Origin: B33-G16 sp964611035
GTDB lineage: Bacteria; Desulfobacterota; DSM-4660; Desulfatiglandales; B25-G16
Reading direction: 5' to 3'
Length of the DNA: 64,000 bases
Assembly (NCBI GenBank): GCA_964611035.1
Contig: CAZSWT010000002.1
Span: 1-64,000, forward strand
Positions 25,848-34,985 of the stretch are shown here, piece by piece. The translations under genes and the position numbers were made by a program. The notes beneath the pieces were generated by a model. The model was not told the DNA's origin and did not search any database. It saw nothing but the letters and a program-made list of their open reading frames with translations. The stretch's first letter is position 1, and every line of letters begins with the position of its first letter.

Positions 25848-26618
25848 TTAGGAGGGAGGGGTCGTTGGCATCTCAAGCATATCCCCTAACACATGAGAGA
25901 CCGATTCATGGATCACCAGGTTTGCCCTGGAATCAAGGGGTGTTTCATCGCGATTTATTATCATCAGCTTTGCACCGCTTTGAACTGCTGTAAGAGGAAC
26001 AGAAGCAGCAGGATATACCACGAGTGAAGAACCTAATACGATACAGAGGTCACATTCGTGAGCGTGTGTAATTGCTTGTGCCATCTTTTCTTCAGGCATG
26101 GCCTGGCCAAATGAGATAGTATCTGGTTTGAGGATGCCGGAGCAGTCGTCACAATACGGGACTTTCACGCCTGATTGTATCCGTTGTTGGATTTCATCCC
26201 TGTCATATTTTTTTCCACAACTGAGACATGAAACTGAAAAAGCGGTACCGTGAATTTCAATGATTTTGTCTGGCGAGTTTCCTGACTTGTGGTGAAGCCA
26301 GTCGATGTTCTGGGTGACTACTGATAGGAGCTTCCCCATGTCTTCCAGAACTTTAATCGCACGGTGAGCACGGTTTGGGACAGCATCTTTCATAGTCTGA
26401 TAAAACTCTGTGCTCATCTGCCAGTATTTTTCCCTGGTGTTTTCATCCGATATAATTTTCTCAAAGAGAAAATCTGATGGATCGTACCTGCTCCAGACAC
26501 CTCCCGGGCTTCTGAAATCAGGAATACCTGATTCCGTACTCAGTCCGGCGCCTGAGAACACGAGAATCTTTTCAGATTTTTGTATCATATCTGCGCCTTT
26601 GGCAATCAATGGATCCAT
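25848..26618 (-). CDS. cobB: NAD-dependent protein deacylase, Sir2 family
   Basis: This sirtuin of 256 residues removes acyl groups from lysines, using NAD. The NAD site GAGLSTESGIPDFRS, the catalytic stretch TQNIDWLHHKSG (with H), and the zinc ligands in CLSCGKKYD and YCDDCSG are all intact. In many acyl-CoA-degrading anaerobes sirtuins reverse lysine acylation of metabolic enzymes, including acyl-CoA synthetases; the link here is inference. It stands alone on the minus strand. Confidence 0.93.
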   Translation of the reverse strand: MDPLIAKGADMIQKSEKILVFSGAGLSTESGIPDFRSPGGVWSRYDPSDFLFEKIISDENTREKYWQMSTEFYQTMKDAVPNRAHRAIKVLEDMGKLLSVVTQNIDWLHHKSGNSPDKIIEIHGTAFSVSCLSCGKKYDRDEIQQRIQSGVKVPYCDDCSGILKPDTISFGQAMPEEKMAQAITHAHECDLCIVLGSSLVVYPAASVPLTAVQSGAKLMIINRDETPLDSRANLVIHESVSHVLGDMLEMPTTPPS

Positions 26619-26871
26619 ACGCTCTTGTCCCCTTAATTTTTCTCCATGGATGTGTAATTAAGGTCAGCTCATCCTACAGAAAATAACATCAATTCTGCGC
26701 TGTAAGTTTCCTGAAATATGTATAGAACCTGTAAAATATATTCACTGGATACAGTTTATATAAAAAGGCTTCCCCATTCAACAGCAAAAAAAGACACTCA
26801 CGTCTTTTGTGATGTGTTTGAGCAGGTATAAAATGGACCGTACCAAGGCATATAAAATGGTATGTATACGT

Positions 26872-27456
26872 TCAAAAGGTGTGGCTGGAGCTGAAAAAGG
26901 GGTTTGTAAGGCGCTCTCTGCCAACTGTGGTTGCCGGGCCATGTCCTGGATATACTCGCACATCATCTCCTAAGGGGAAGATCTTTGTTACAACCCCATC
27001 TATCAATTTGTTATGATCTCCTCCAGGGAAATCGGTTCTTCCTATAGAACCTGCAAAAAGGGTATCACCAGTAAAGATAGCGCCAGGAGAATGGAAGCTC
27101 ACTCCCCCGGGAGAGTGGCCAGGAGTATGAATCACTGAGATACTATAAGTGCCGAAGTGTAGTTCCTGGCCATCATAGAGATATCCATCTGGTTTAAAAT
27201 GTAGGCCTGGAGTATCAAGGTTGTGAATGAATAGGGGAGCCTTGGTTATTTGTTTTAGTTCACCAGTACCCCCAATATGATCAATGTGACCATGGGTAAT
27301 AAGTATATAGAGAATCTTCAGAGCATTCCCTGAGATTTCTTTTACAATACGTAATACTTCATCTCCAGGGTCAATTACCACTCCCTCTTTTGTTTCTTTG
27401 CAACCTAAAATATAACAATTGGCCTGATAAGGGCCAACAACTAATTTTCTAAGCAT
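26872..27456 (-). CDS. metallo-beta-lactamase-fold hydrolase, glyoxalase II-like
   Basis: This 194-residue protein has the metal motif THGHIDHIGG, then HTPGHSPGG, FTGDTLFAGSIGRTD and PGHGPATTVGRE. This is the short YcbL/GloB-like group of hydroxyacylglutathione-hydrolase relatives, which lack the C-terminal substrate domain. Substrate is unknown; a thioester is likely. The ATG at 27456 has GGAG nine bases upstream. An ATG at 27474 would add six residues. Confidence 0.87.
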   Translation of the reverse strand: MLRKLVVGPYQANCYILGCKETKEGVVIDPGDEVLRIVKEISGNALKILYILITHGHIDHIGGTGELKQITKAPLFIHNLDTPGLHFKPDGYLYDGQELHFGTYSISVIHTPGHSPGGVSFHSPGAIFTGDTLFAGSIGRTDFPGGDHNKLIDGVVTKIFPLGDDVRVYPGHGPATTVGRERLTNPFFSSSHTF

Positions 27457-27720
27457 GGTGCATAGCTCCATCATATTGTACTATGTCTGCCGTTTTTTAT
27501 GGATATTACAGCAGGCCATATTTCATCACTTCTTAATTGTAAAAATAAGGTAGAATTTTATATTGTCAAGCTATCCCCTTTGCTGAGTAAGAAAGAAATT
27601 GATATAGAAGATGAGAGTATGCAATAGTAGTTAGCTGATTGTAAGAATACTCATATAGTGTGAATAAATGTCATAGGAGAGTGTAAGATTGGTGTTACCC
27701 AAAGAAAAAAAAGAGAATTT

Positions 27721-27843
27721 ATGGATACAATTAAAATAATGCCCTGTCTTGATATGAAAGAGGGGAGGGTGGTCAGAGGTGAAGGATTATTTAAGGGAAA
27801 AGGGATTAAGCGTGAATTAATAATCTTACATAGAAAGAACTGA
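27721..27843 (+). pseudogene. HisF/HisA-like N-terminal fragment
   Basis: This 40-codon frame begins with IKIMPCLDMKEGRVVRGE, closely like the first strand and loop of imidazole glycerol phosphate synthase HisF (I-P-C-L-D-V-x-x-G-R-V-V-K-G), including the catalytic aspartate. Homology ends after about 22 residues, and the barrel is missing. Its stop overlaps the start of the next gene (TGATG, 27841-27845), so translation could be coupled. It may be a remnant of a HisF-like gene, or a small gene kept for coupling. Confidence 0.5.
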
Positions 27844-28919
27844 TGACACGCAAAGAATATTTGATGGAACAAAAGGAGGAAAAGGGACGAAAACTTTTTG
27901 GGATTTTCCCTGCCTACTACCCCAAAGAGATCCTCTGGGCTATGAACGTGCTGCCAGTGGAGATCTGGGATCCGCCACTCGAGGTTAGCCATGCGAACGC
28001 TCACCTGCAGCCCTATATTTGCTCGGTAGTTAAACTGGGATTAGAGCTTATACTGCAGGGCAAGTGCAAGGACATAGATGGCTTTTTGTTCCCTCACACC
28101 TGTGACTCTATCCAGAATCTGGCCTCTATTGTCTCTGATTACCTGAACCTTGATAAGCCCTGCTATTTTTTTTACCATCCCAAGGCTCCGTACAGTGCTG
28201 CATCCAGGCGCTACTATCTGGAGGAGCTTAAGGGCCTGGTGTTAAGGCTGGAAACACAACTTGGGGCCCTTGATTTCTCTGAACTGAAACAGCAGGTAAA
28301 AAAGGGGCATAATGTGGCCGCATTGCTCAAAGAACTGTATAGGCTCAGGGCCTGTAGTGAACTTACCGCCTCTAATACCGATTTTTACCAGATAATCCGA
28401 AGGGGTGAATACCTGCATCCTGATGATTTCCTGCCCCTGCTTGAGGAATTCCTTTCCATCTCAAGGGGCCACAGTCGCAAGGGTCCATCAGTAATTCTGA
28501 GCGGTATTCTGCCAAATCCCCCTGAGGTCCTCAAAATCCTGGACAAAATGGGGGTGAGGGTTGCTGACGACGATCTTTTGAATTGTGGCAGACGGCTTTT
28601 GGCACCTGAGAGTAGAAACGAAGATCCCTTTGAAGCTATGGCCGAGGATTATTTTGGTATGCCCCCGTGCACAACCAAAAACTCGTCTCTGAAAGCACGT
28701 GCGGATTATCTTTTTAAAAAAATTGAGCGTAGCAAAGCCAAAGCGGTAATCTTTTATATGGTAAAATTCTGTGAGACTGAGCTATTTGATGTGCCACATC
28801 TTGTAGAAGAGCTGAAAAATAGGGGGCTGGCTACTCTCCTTATAGACTCCGAGGTAAACCAGGGTCTCAGCGGTCAGTTAGAAACCCGTGTTGAGGCCTT
28901 TGTAGAAATGATCAGTTAG
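27843..28919 (+). CDS. 2-hydroxyacyl-CoA dehydratase / benzoyl-CoA reductase-type subunit (BcrC/HgdB-like)
   Basis: This 358-residue protein is of the 2-hydroxyacyl-CoA dehydratase D-component family, which carries a [4Fe-4S] cluster and receives electrons from an ATP-driven activator. The domain layout fits: GIFPAYYPKEILWAMNVLPV near the N-terminus, cysteines in PYICS and FPHTCDS, a mid-domain with NCGRR and MPPCTT, and the VIFYMVKFCETELFD strand that binds the cluster. It is paired with a second family member ten bases downstream, as bcrC-bcrB in class I benzoyl-CoA reductases or as HgdAB-type dehydratases. The substrate cannot be read from sequence. No activator or ATPase subunit is adjacent. 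Confidence 0.85.
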   Translation: MTRKEYLMEQKEEKGRKLFGIFPAYYPKEILWAMNVLPVEIWDPPLEVSHANAHLQPYICSVVKLGLELILQGKCKDIDGFLFPHTCDSIQNLASIVSDYLNLDKPCYFFYHPKAPYSAASRRYYLEELKGLVLRLETQLGALDFSELKQQVKKGHNVAALLKELYRLRACSELTASNTDFYQIIRRGEYLHPDDFLPLLEEFLSISRGHSRKGPSVILSGILPNPPEVLKILDKMGVRVADDDLLNCGRRLLAPESRNEDPFEAMAEDYFGMPPCTTKNSSLKARADYLFKKIERSKAKAVIFYMVKFCETELFDVPHLVEELKNRGLATLLIDSEVNQGLSGQLETRVEAFVEMIS

Positions 28920-28928
28920 AGGATTTTT

Positions 28929-30242
28929 ATGTCATTGCTTAAGAATGTACGTTACCATTTCATGAAGGACCTTGGTGCCCCAGCACTCATGCGTTTTTCT
29001 CGGTTAAAGAAGAAAAAGCGCCCAACAAATCCCAACCCCAATTTTGGGCCATCACTGAAGAGCGCCAATCGTTTAAAGGAGATTATGGCCAGACATTACT
29101 TCCTGTCACGCTACGCTGAGGGAGCGAAACCTGTGGCCTGGGTAACCAGTGGTGCACCTGTTGAGCTGCTGAGGGCTTTTGATTTCTACACATTCTATCC
29201 AGAAAACCACGGAGCTCTCTGTGGGGCGAAAAAGATGGGGCCGGAACTGTGCGCCATAGCAGAGGAACATGGCTATCACCAAGACCTGTGCTCATATGCA
29301 CGCATAGACTTAGGGCACTATTTCTCTGGCATAACCCCGGTCGGTAAATTACCAAAGCCGGACCTTTTGTTCGCCTCCAACAATATTTGTCAGACAGTAG
29401 TCTACTGGTATAAGGCTTTGGCCCATTACTGGAAGGTGCCACTTGTTCTCTTTGATACGCCGTATAACTTTTCAACTATAACAGAACATGATATCTCTTA
29501 CATGGTCCGTCAGTTCGAAGAGATGATTCCATTATTAGAGCAGGTCTCCGGGCAGCGTTTCAACTATAAGAAGTTTCAGGAAATTATTCGTATTGCAAAG
29601 GAAGGCTCTCTCACCTGGGGTGAGGTTTTGGCTACCATGAAGTCCCAACCAGCGCCAATGACAATCTTTGATGCATTTGGACATCTTGCCCCCATTGTTT
29701 CGCTGCGCGGGCTGCCTGTGACCCTGGAATATTATCGCATCCTTTTAGATGAGCTGAAGGAGCGAATTGAGCATGGCGTGGGGGCTATCAAACATGAGCG
29801 CAAGAGGCTCATGTGGGACAACATCGCTATCTGGTATAAAGTACGAGATCTCTCCGATATCTTTGCCGCTCACGGTATGAACTTTGTTACTGCCACTTAT
29901 ACAAACGCATGGGCGGAGACTATTTACGATTTAGATGTGAACCAACCATTCGAGTCCATGGCCAAGGCCTATAGCCTTGTAATACTAAATAATAACCTTA
30001 CTAATCGGTTAGAGCTTATGGAACGACTTATTAAGGAGTATCGAGTTGACGGCCTCGTGATCCACTCGGCGAGAAGTTGTAAGCCTTATTCGGTTGGTCA
30101 GTATGATCTTGCCCGCCTTTTGATGGACAGGTTTAACATTCCCTCTGTGGTCATAGAGGCAGACATCACTGATTCCAGGGTGTACTTCGAGGAACAGACA
30201 CGCACCCGGATTGAGGCTTTTTTTGAGGCTATGGAGATTTAG
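28929..30242 (+). CDS. 2-hydroxyacyl-CoA dehydratase / benzoyl-CoA reductase-type subunit (BcrB-like)
   Basis: This 437-residue partner of the preceding gene shows the same family fold with a longer N-terminus: VAWVTSGAPVELLRAFDFY, cysteines in GALCGAKK and DLCSYAR, LLFASNNICQTVVYWY, and VIHSARSCKPYSVGQYD at the C-terminal cluster site. Size matches the BcrB/BadE-type subunit, while the upstream one matches BcrC/BadD. The pair would form the catalytic heterodimer. The ATP-hydrolysing BcrA/BcrD or HgdC-type activator must be encoded elsewhere. The ten-base spacing implies co-translation. Confidence 0.87.
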   Translation: MSLLKNVRYHFMKDLGAPALMRFSRLKKKKRPTNPNPNFGPSLKSANRLKEIMARHYFLSRYAEGAKPVAWVTSGAPVELLRAFDFYTFYPENHGALCGAKKMGPELCAIAEEHGYHQDLCSYARIDLGHYFSGITPVGKLPKPDLLFASNNICQTVVYWYKALAHYWKVPLVLFDTPYNFSTITEHDISYMVRQFEEMIPLLEQVSGQRFNYKKFQEIIRIAKEGSLTWGEVLATMKSQPAPMTIFDAFGHLAPIVSLRGLPVTLEYYRILLDELKERIEHGVGAIKHERKRLMWDNIAIWYKVRDLSDIFAAHGMNFVTATYTNAWAETIYDLDVNQPFESMAKAYSLVILNNNLTNRLELMERLIKEYRVDGLVIHSARSCKPYSVGQYDLARLLMDRFNIPSVVIEADITDSRVYFEEQTRTRIEAFFEAMEI

Positions 30243-30514
30243 AAGGCCGAATCTGAGCTATTTCACTGTCATAGAAGTAAGACTTCGATTAGAAAATAGG
30301 ATTATCGTAAAAGAAGTATATGTGTGCCCGCATCATTGCCAAACTTTGGCGTTCTTGTCTTGACATCCTCTCCTAATAGTCTTATCTTTTCTAATTAAAT
30401 TCCTGTTTTACATATAAGGTAGTAGGTGAAAAATAACCATTGTCGAATATACTACTTTATTAAAATGAGAGTGAGGCATTAACGGAATAGTAACAATGAA
30501 AGGAGAATATAAGC

Positions 30515-30997
30515 ATGAAAATTGCACTCGCTACAGATGATAATATGGGGTTAGATGCAGTCCTAAGTCACCATTTTGGTAGGTGCCCCTATTATATAGT
30601 GGTGGACGTTGATGACAAGAAAATCAAGGATGTCAAGGCAGTAAAAAACCCCTTCTATGAAAGCCATGGCCAAACTGGTGAGGTGCCTAATTTTATACAT
30701 AGCTTAGGAGCTGATGTAATCATCGCTGGTGGCATGGGGCCAAAAGCTATCGGCTTTTTTCAACAACTCGGCATTCAAGCACTTACAGGTGCTTCCGGCA
30801 TAGTGGGGGACGTAACAAAGTCTTACATACATGGACAGATTGAGGGAGCGGTTCCATGCAGTGATCACGATTCCTCACACTCTATCGAGACCCATGAACA
30901 TGATGAGGCAGAACGATTGGAAGAAGAGATGGTTGCCTTAAGAAGAGACTTAGCAAAAGCTCAACAAATCCTAAAAAAGTTAGAGGAAAAAAAGTGA
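30515..30997 (+). CDS. NifX/NifB-type iron-molybdenum cofactor biosynthesis domain protein
   Basis: This 160-residue protein has the dinitrogenase FeMo-cofactor biosynthesis fold (about residues 1-105: MKIALATDDN, SHHFGRCPYYIVVD, GADVIIAGGMGPKAIGFF). A His-rich linker (DHDSSHSIETHEHDE) and a C-terminal coiled coil (MVALRRDLAKAQQILKKLEE) follow. Such stand-alone proteins bind metal clusters; few are linked to nitrogen fixation, and no nif gene is here. AAAGGAG precedes the ATG. It lies 27 bases before the htrA-like gene and may be in the same transcript. Confidence 0.85.
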   Translation: MKIALATDDNMGLDAVLSHHFGRCPYYIVVDVDDKKIKDVKAVKNPFYESHGQTGEVPNFIHSLGADVIIAGGMGPKAIGFFQQLGIQALTGASGIVGDVTKSYIHGQIEGAVPCSDHDSSHSIETHEHDEAERLEEEMVALRRDLAKAQQILKKLEEKK

Positions 30998-31024
30998 AAA
31001 AGGAGAGGTAAACAAGGGGGTAAA

Positions 31025-32467
31025 ATGATAATGAAAAATCAGCGTTTTCAACTAAGCAGAAAGATTTTTCTGTGCTTGGTTGTTGTCTTTTTTTCAGCCT
31101 TCTGGCTTAGCCAGAATGTCGTGGCAAAAAATGGCATCCCAGATAGTTTTGCTGAGTTGGCAGCTAAACAGGCCCATGTGGCTGTGAATATTTCTACGAC
31201 AAAAACAATTAAGGCAATAAGAAGATTTTCTCCCTTTCAGAGCAGGGAGTTTAAGGATTTTTTCGGGGATGAGTTTTTCCGTCACTTCTTTGGCCAAACA
31301 CCTGAACAGGAGATGAAACAGAGAAGCCTCGGTTCAGGTGTTGTTGTGAGTGGAGACGGCTACATCTTGACCAATAACCATGTAGTCGCGGATGCAGACG
31401 AAATCCTGGTCACGCTTTCTGATAAGAAGAAATATGAGGCACAGATTATTGGCAGAGATCCCAAAAGTGATCTTGCCCTGATAAAGATCAAGACAGAAAA
31501 CACTATCCCAGCTGCCAGACTCGGAGATTCAGATAAGCTGATGGTAGGTGATTGGGTTGTGGCTATAGGAAATCCTTTTGGTCTCGGAAGTACTGTAACC
31601 GCAGGCATTGTAAGCGCAAAGGGACGGGTAATAGGTGCAGGACCATATGATAATTTTATTCAAACAGATGCCTCAATAAACCCAGGAAATTCAGGTGGAC
31701 CTCTCTTCAATCTTGATGGAGAGGTTATCGGTATAAATACAGCAATAGTTGCCCCAAGTGGAGGAAATGTAGGTATCGGTTTTGCTATACCGATTAACAT
31801 GGCGAAATCCGTTATGCCCCAGTTGAAAGAGAGAGGAAAGGTTATAAGGGGTTGGCTCGGTGTTAGCATTCAAGTAGTTACACAAGAGATTAAGGAAAAA
31901 TTCGGCCTTAAAACGGAAGAGGGGGCTCTCATAGGGGAGGTCACTAAGGACAGTCCTGCTGATAAGGGAGGCCTCAAGAGGGGAGATGTAATAATCAGCT
32001 TTGACGGCAAAAAGGTCAAGGCGATGAAAACCCTCCCATCTATGGTTGCAGAAACACCAGTAGGCAAAGAGGTAGAGATACTCATAATCAGAAAGGGGAA
32101 AGAAAAAAGGCTAACAGTCAAGATAGGGGAGTTAAAAGAGGAAACCAAAACAGCTGTTGCTATCACTCCTGAGATCGAGAAGGCTTTTGGATTATCTGTT
32201 CAAGAACTTACACCTGAACTTGCGGAAAGCTTGTCTTTAAAGGGTGAGAACGGAGTAGTTATATCAGGTATAAACAAAGGCAGTCCAGCTTCTGATGCAG
32301 GATTGCAAAGAGGTGATCTGATTCAAGAGATAGAACATGAGCCGATAGAAAACTTAAGTGATTATAAAAGGATAATGAAGGAGTCGTCATCAAAAAAACA
32401 GATCCTCATTGTGATAAAACATAGAGGTCATTCAAGATATGTGGTACTAAAAAAAGGTAAGAAGTAA
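31025..32467 (+). CDS. periplasmic serine protease, DegP/HtrA family with two PDZ domains
   Basis: This envelope quality-control protease of 480 residues has a signal peptide (SRKIFLCLVVVFFSAFW) and a trypsin-like domain with the triad H119 (LTNNHVV), D149 (KSDLALIKI) and S223 (NPGNSGGPL). Two PDZ domains follow at about 280-365 and 385-475. The layout is that of DegP, DegQ or MucD, and I cannot choose between them. GGGGG lies eight bases before the ATG, and an ATG two codons later is possible. A perfect 19-bp inverted repeat follows the stop. Confidence 0.93.
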   Translation: MIMKNQRFQLSRKIFLCLVVVFFSAFWLSQNVVAKNGIPDSFAELAAKQAHVAVNISTTKTIKAIRRFSPFQSREFKDFFGDEFFRHFFGQTPEQEMKQRSLGSGVVVSGDGYILTNNHVVADADEILVTLSDKKKYEAQIIGRDPKSDLALIKIKTENTIPAARLGDSDKLMVGDWVVAIGNPFGLGSTVTAGIVSAKGRVIGAGPYDNFIQTDASINPGNSGGPLFNLDGEVIGINTAIVAPSGGNVGIGFAIPINMAKSVMPQLKERGKVIRGWLGVSIQVVTQEIKEKFGLKTEEGALIGEVTKDSPADKGGLKRGDVIISFDGKKVKAMKTLPSMVAETPVGKEVEILIIRKGKEKRLTVKIGELKEETKTAVAITPEIEKAFGLSVQELTPELAESLSLKGENGVVISGINKGSPASDAGLQRGDLIQEIEHEPIENLSDYKRIMKESSSKKQILIVIKHRGHSRYVVLKKGKK

Positions 32468-32513
32468 CATTTTTTTATCATTTTATTGACTTTGTATGTA
32501 GATAGCAGTCCAT

Positions 32514-32552
32514 ATACTATCAGAAAAGGCATAATGCCTTTTCTGATAGTAT
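32514..32552. terminator. long perfect palindrome after the HtrA gene
   Basis: Nineteen bases (ATACTATCAGAAAAGGCAT) are repeated exactly in inverted orientation around a single central base. As RNA this gives a long hairpin with a small loop. It lies 47 bases after the stop and is followed by AT-rich sequence but no clean T run, so a terminator or mRNA-stabilising role is likely. A protein-binding operator for the ClC gene 170 bases downstream is also possible. Confidence 0.6.
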
Positions 32553-32722
32553 TATATGATTAAAAAAATTCTATTGTCTAATTATCATTATTTGATATAT
32601 ACACCCAGTCAGGTTTCTTTTCTTTTTTTTCAAAAAAATTAATATTCTTTATCCACATCAGGCCCATGTATTGTGGACCTGAATCGATTACTAACATTCC
32701 CAATAATTTATAACTATATGAA

Positions 32723-34795
32723 ATGAACAACAGTTTTTTTTCAAAAATTCAATATAGTATAAACAATGCTATACTTTCCTTCACCCGTCGTGAACATTTT
32801 TTTATGATCGTGATGGGCGGAATTGCGGGTGCCGTGGGAGGATATGGAGCTGTTGGTTTTCGAAAGCTAATTGCAATAGCTGCCCAATTAGGGTGGGGTA
32901 ACGCAACAGGGATGGAGGGAAAAGATCTATTAAGCATGGCCCTTGCAGCGCCATTTTGGATAAAGCTCTTAATTCCAGCAATAGGGGGCCTTCTGGTAGG
33001 AATTATCGTCTATTTTTTTGCACCTGAGGCAAAAGGGCATGGTGTGCCAGAAGTGATGGAGGCTGTTGCCCTAAAAAATGGTAGAATGAGAACTCGTGTA
33101 GTCTTTGCCAAGGCCTTTGCATCTGCTATTTGTATCGGTTCTGGTGGCTCGGTAGGCCGTGAAGGTCCTATAGTACAAATTGGTTCCGCAATTTCTTCAG
33201 CTATTGGAAGATTGTTTAAAATATCTGGGGGCCGACTTCGAATTTTGGTAGCTTGTGGTGCAGCAGCAGGTATTGCAGCTACCTTTAATGCCCCCATGGC
33301 CGGTGCCCTCTTTTCTTTAGAAATTATACTGAGTGAATTAGCTGCATTACAGTTTATACCTATAGTAGTTTCCTCAGTTATTGCTACTGCCTTATCCAGG
33401 CACTACCTGGGAAACTTTCCTGCCTTTGAGGTCCCTCCCTATGATCTTTTGCATTATAGTGAATTATTGCTCTATTTAGTACTGGGAGTCTTAGCTGGGG
33501 TCGTTGCCTATATCTTTATCCGTCTCCTTTACGGTATGGAAGATTTTTTTGAAAAATGGAAACTGCCGGAATTAATTAAGCCTGCTATCGGTGGAACTAT
33601 TATCGGATGCATTGGGATTTTTTTCCCTAATGTCCTTGGTGTAGGATATGAATCAATTACCCAAATCTTACATGGTGAACTGTTTGGGATTATGCTTTTC
33701 GGGCTCCTGATTGCCAAAATATTAGCTACAAGCATAACCATTGGCTCAGGTAGTTCAGGGGGTATATTTGCACCCTCGCTGTTTATGGGGGCAGCATTAG
33801 GGGGTGTCTTTGGACAGGTTGTTCATACTCTTTTCCCTTACACGACCGCATTACCTGGTGCATATGCCTTAGTGGGCATGGGTGCAGTTGTTGCCGGCAC
33901 TACCAGAGCCCCTATTACCGCCATGATTATTATCTTTGAGATGACATCCAATTATCTCATAATACTGCCTTTAATGTTTGCATGTACTATGGGATTAGTG
34001 ATCTCAGCACAGCTTTCAAGAGAGTCAATTTATACCCTTAAATTAGTCCGAAGGGGAGTAAATATCTATGGCGGAAAGGAACTCAATGTACTTAAGCGTC
34101 TCAAGGTTGCTCAGGTGATGATTCCTGACATTGAGCTGGTATCTCCGTCGACATCCTTGGCCGAACTTGCTACGAGGATGATGGCAAGTTCCCATACCCA
34201 CTTTTTTGTAGTTAAAAATGATAACCGAATACAGGGTCATATCTCACTTGAAAATTTGCGACCTATTCTAAAAGATTATGAGACTGTTCATGACGTTGTA
34301 ATTGCCTCAGATCTCATGGACCAAGAAGTGACAGTGGTGAATACTAAAGAATCCCTTGATATGGTTATGCAGCTCTTTGGAAAATTTGAGCTTGATCAAA
34401 TCCCTGTAGTAGATAAAGGGCAGTTGGTTGGCACGATACGTAGAGGTGATGTCATAGAGGCTTACAACAGGGAAATCTTTAAATTAGATATGGCCTCTGG
34501 CTTGGCAACGTCTTTTCGCCTCCAACAAAAGATACACTCGCAGAGGTTGGCGTTAGTGGGAGGGTTCCTGGTATCGGAAATCACTGCTCCCAGTATTTTT
34601 ATAGGAAAGAGCTTAAGTGAGTTAAAGCTTCGGCAGCGTTATAGGGCCACAATCTTAACAATCAAAAGGCAGCCGGAAGAGGGAAGCAATAAGGTTTCAT
34701 ATATGCTCCCCACACCTTCTACTATAATAAAAGAGGGAGATAGCCTTATAATTTTTGGCTTGAAGGAAGATTTTTCCCGTTTTCCACATGATTGA
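32723..34795 (+). CDS. ClC-family chloride channel/exchanger with CBS and TrkA-C domains
   Basis: This 690-residue membrane protein has the ClC core (about residues 25-435) with the gating glutamate in GGSVGREGPI (E147), GHGVPEV in place of the GSGIP anion motif, and GSGSSGGIFAPSLF. The position that carries the inner proton glutamate in E. coli ClC reads SLEII, i.e. isoleucine, which departs from typical exchangers. A CBS pair (about 455-585) and a TrkA-C domain (about 600-690) follow, so transport is probably gated by a nucleotide or other ligand. It is a lone gene with a weak ribosome site. Confidence 0.92.
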   Translation: MNNSFFSKIQYSINNAILSFTRREHFFMIVMGGIAGAVGGYGAVGFRKLIAIAAQLGWGNATGMEGKDLLSMALAAPFWIKLLIPAIGGLLVGIIVYFFAPEAKGHGVPEVMEAVALKNGRMRTRVVFAKAFASAICIGSGGSVGREGPIVQIGSAISSAIGRLFKISGGRLRILVACGAAAGIAATFNAPMAGALFSLEIILSELAALQFIPIVVSSVIATALSRHYLGNFPAFEVPPYDLLHYSELLLYLVLGVLAGVVAYIFIRLLYGMEDFFEKWKLPELIKPAIGGTIIGCIGIFFPNVLGVGYESITQILHGELFGIMLFGLLIAKILATSITIGSGSSGGIFAPSLFMGAALGGVFGQVVHTLFPYTTALPGAYALVGMGAVVAGTTRAPITAMIIIFEMTSNYLIILPLMFACTMGLVISAQLSRESIYTLKLVRRGVNIYGGKELNVLKRLKVAQVMIPDIELVSPSTSLAELATRMMASSHTHFFVVKNDNRIQGHISLENLRPILKDYETVHDVVIASDLMDQEVTVVNTKESLDMVMQLFGKFELDQIPVVDKGQLVGTIRRGDVIEAYNREIFKLDMASGLATSFRLQQKIHSQRLALVGGFLVSEITAPSIFIGKSLSELKLRQRYRATILTIKRQPEEGSNKVSYMLPTPSTIIKEGDSLIIFGLKEDFSRFPHD

Positions 34796-34908
34796 TAGCC
34801 CTTGCCTTACGATTGCTTTACGCACATGAAGGAACATCCAAGAATAAAGATACTGTTTTCTAAAAATAATATAAACGCAGGATGTCAAAAAAATGTCAAA
34901 AAAATGGG

Positions 34909-34937
34909 TTGACAATCTTGAGCGACAGGGATAGAAA
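34909..34937 (+). promoter_or_regulatory. promoter of the rpsF-rpsR-rplI-dnaB cluster
   Basis: A perfect TTGACA (34909-34914) and TAGAAA (34932-34937) are separated by 17 bases. Transcription would start about 40 bases before rpsF. The leader contains GGATAC (34939) complementary to GTATCC (near 34975) just before the ATG, a possible stem for S6:S18 autoregulation. The stem is seen; its role is inference. Confidence 0.6.
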
Positions 34938-34985
34938 TGGATACAAATTTCAACATATAAATAGAGAAAGAAGGTATCCTATTCA

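Noticed and set aside
30515..30997. Nitrogen fixation locus
   Set aside because: Only a single NifX/NifB-type domain protein is present. No nifHDK, nifE, nifN or full nifB is in the window.
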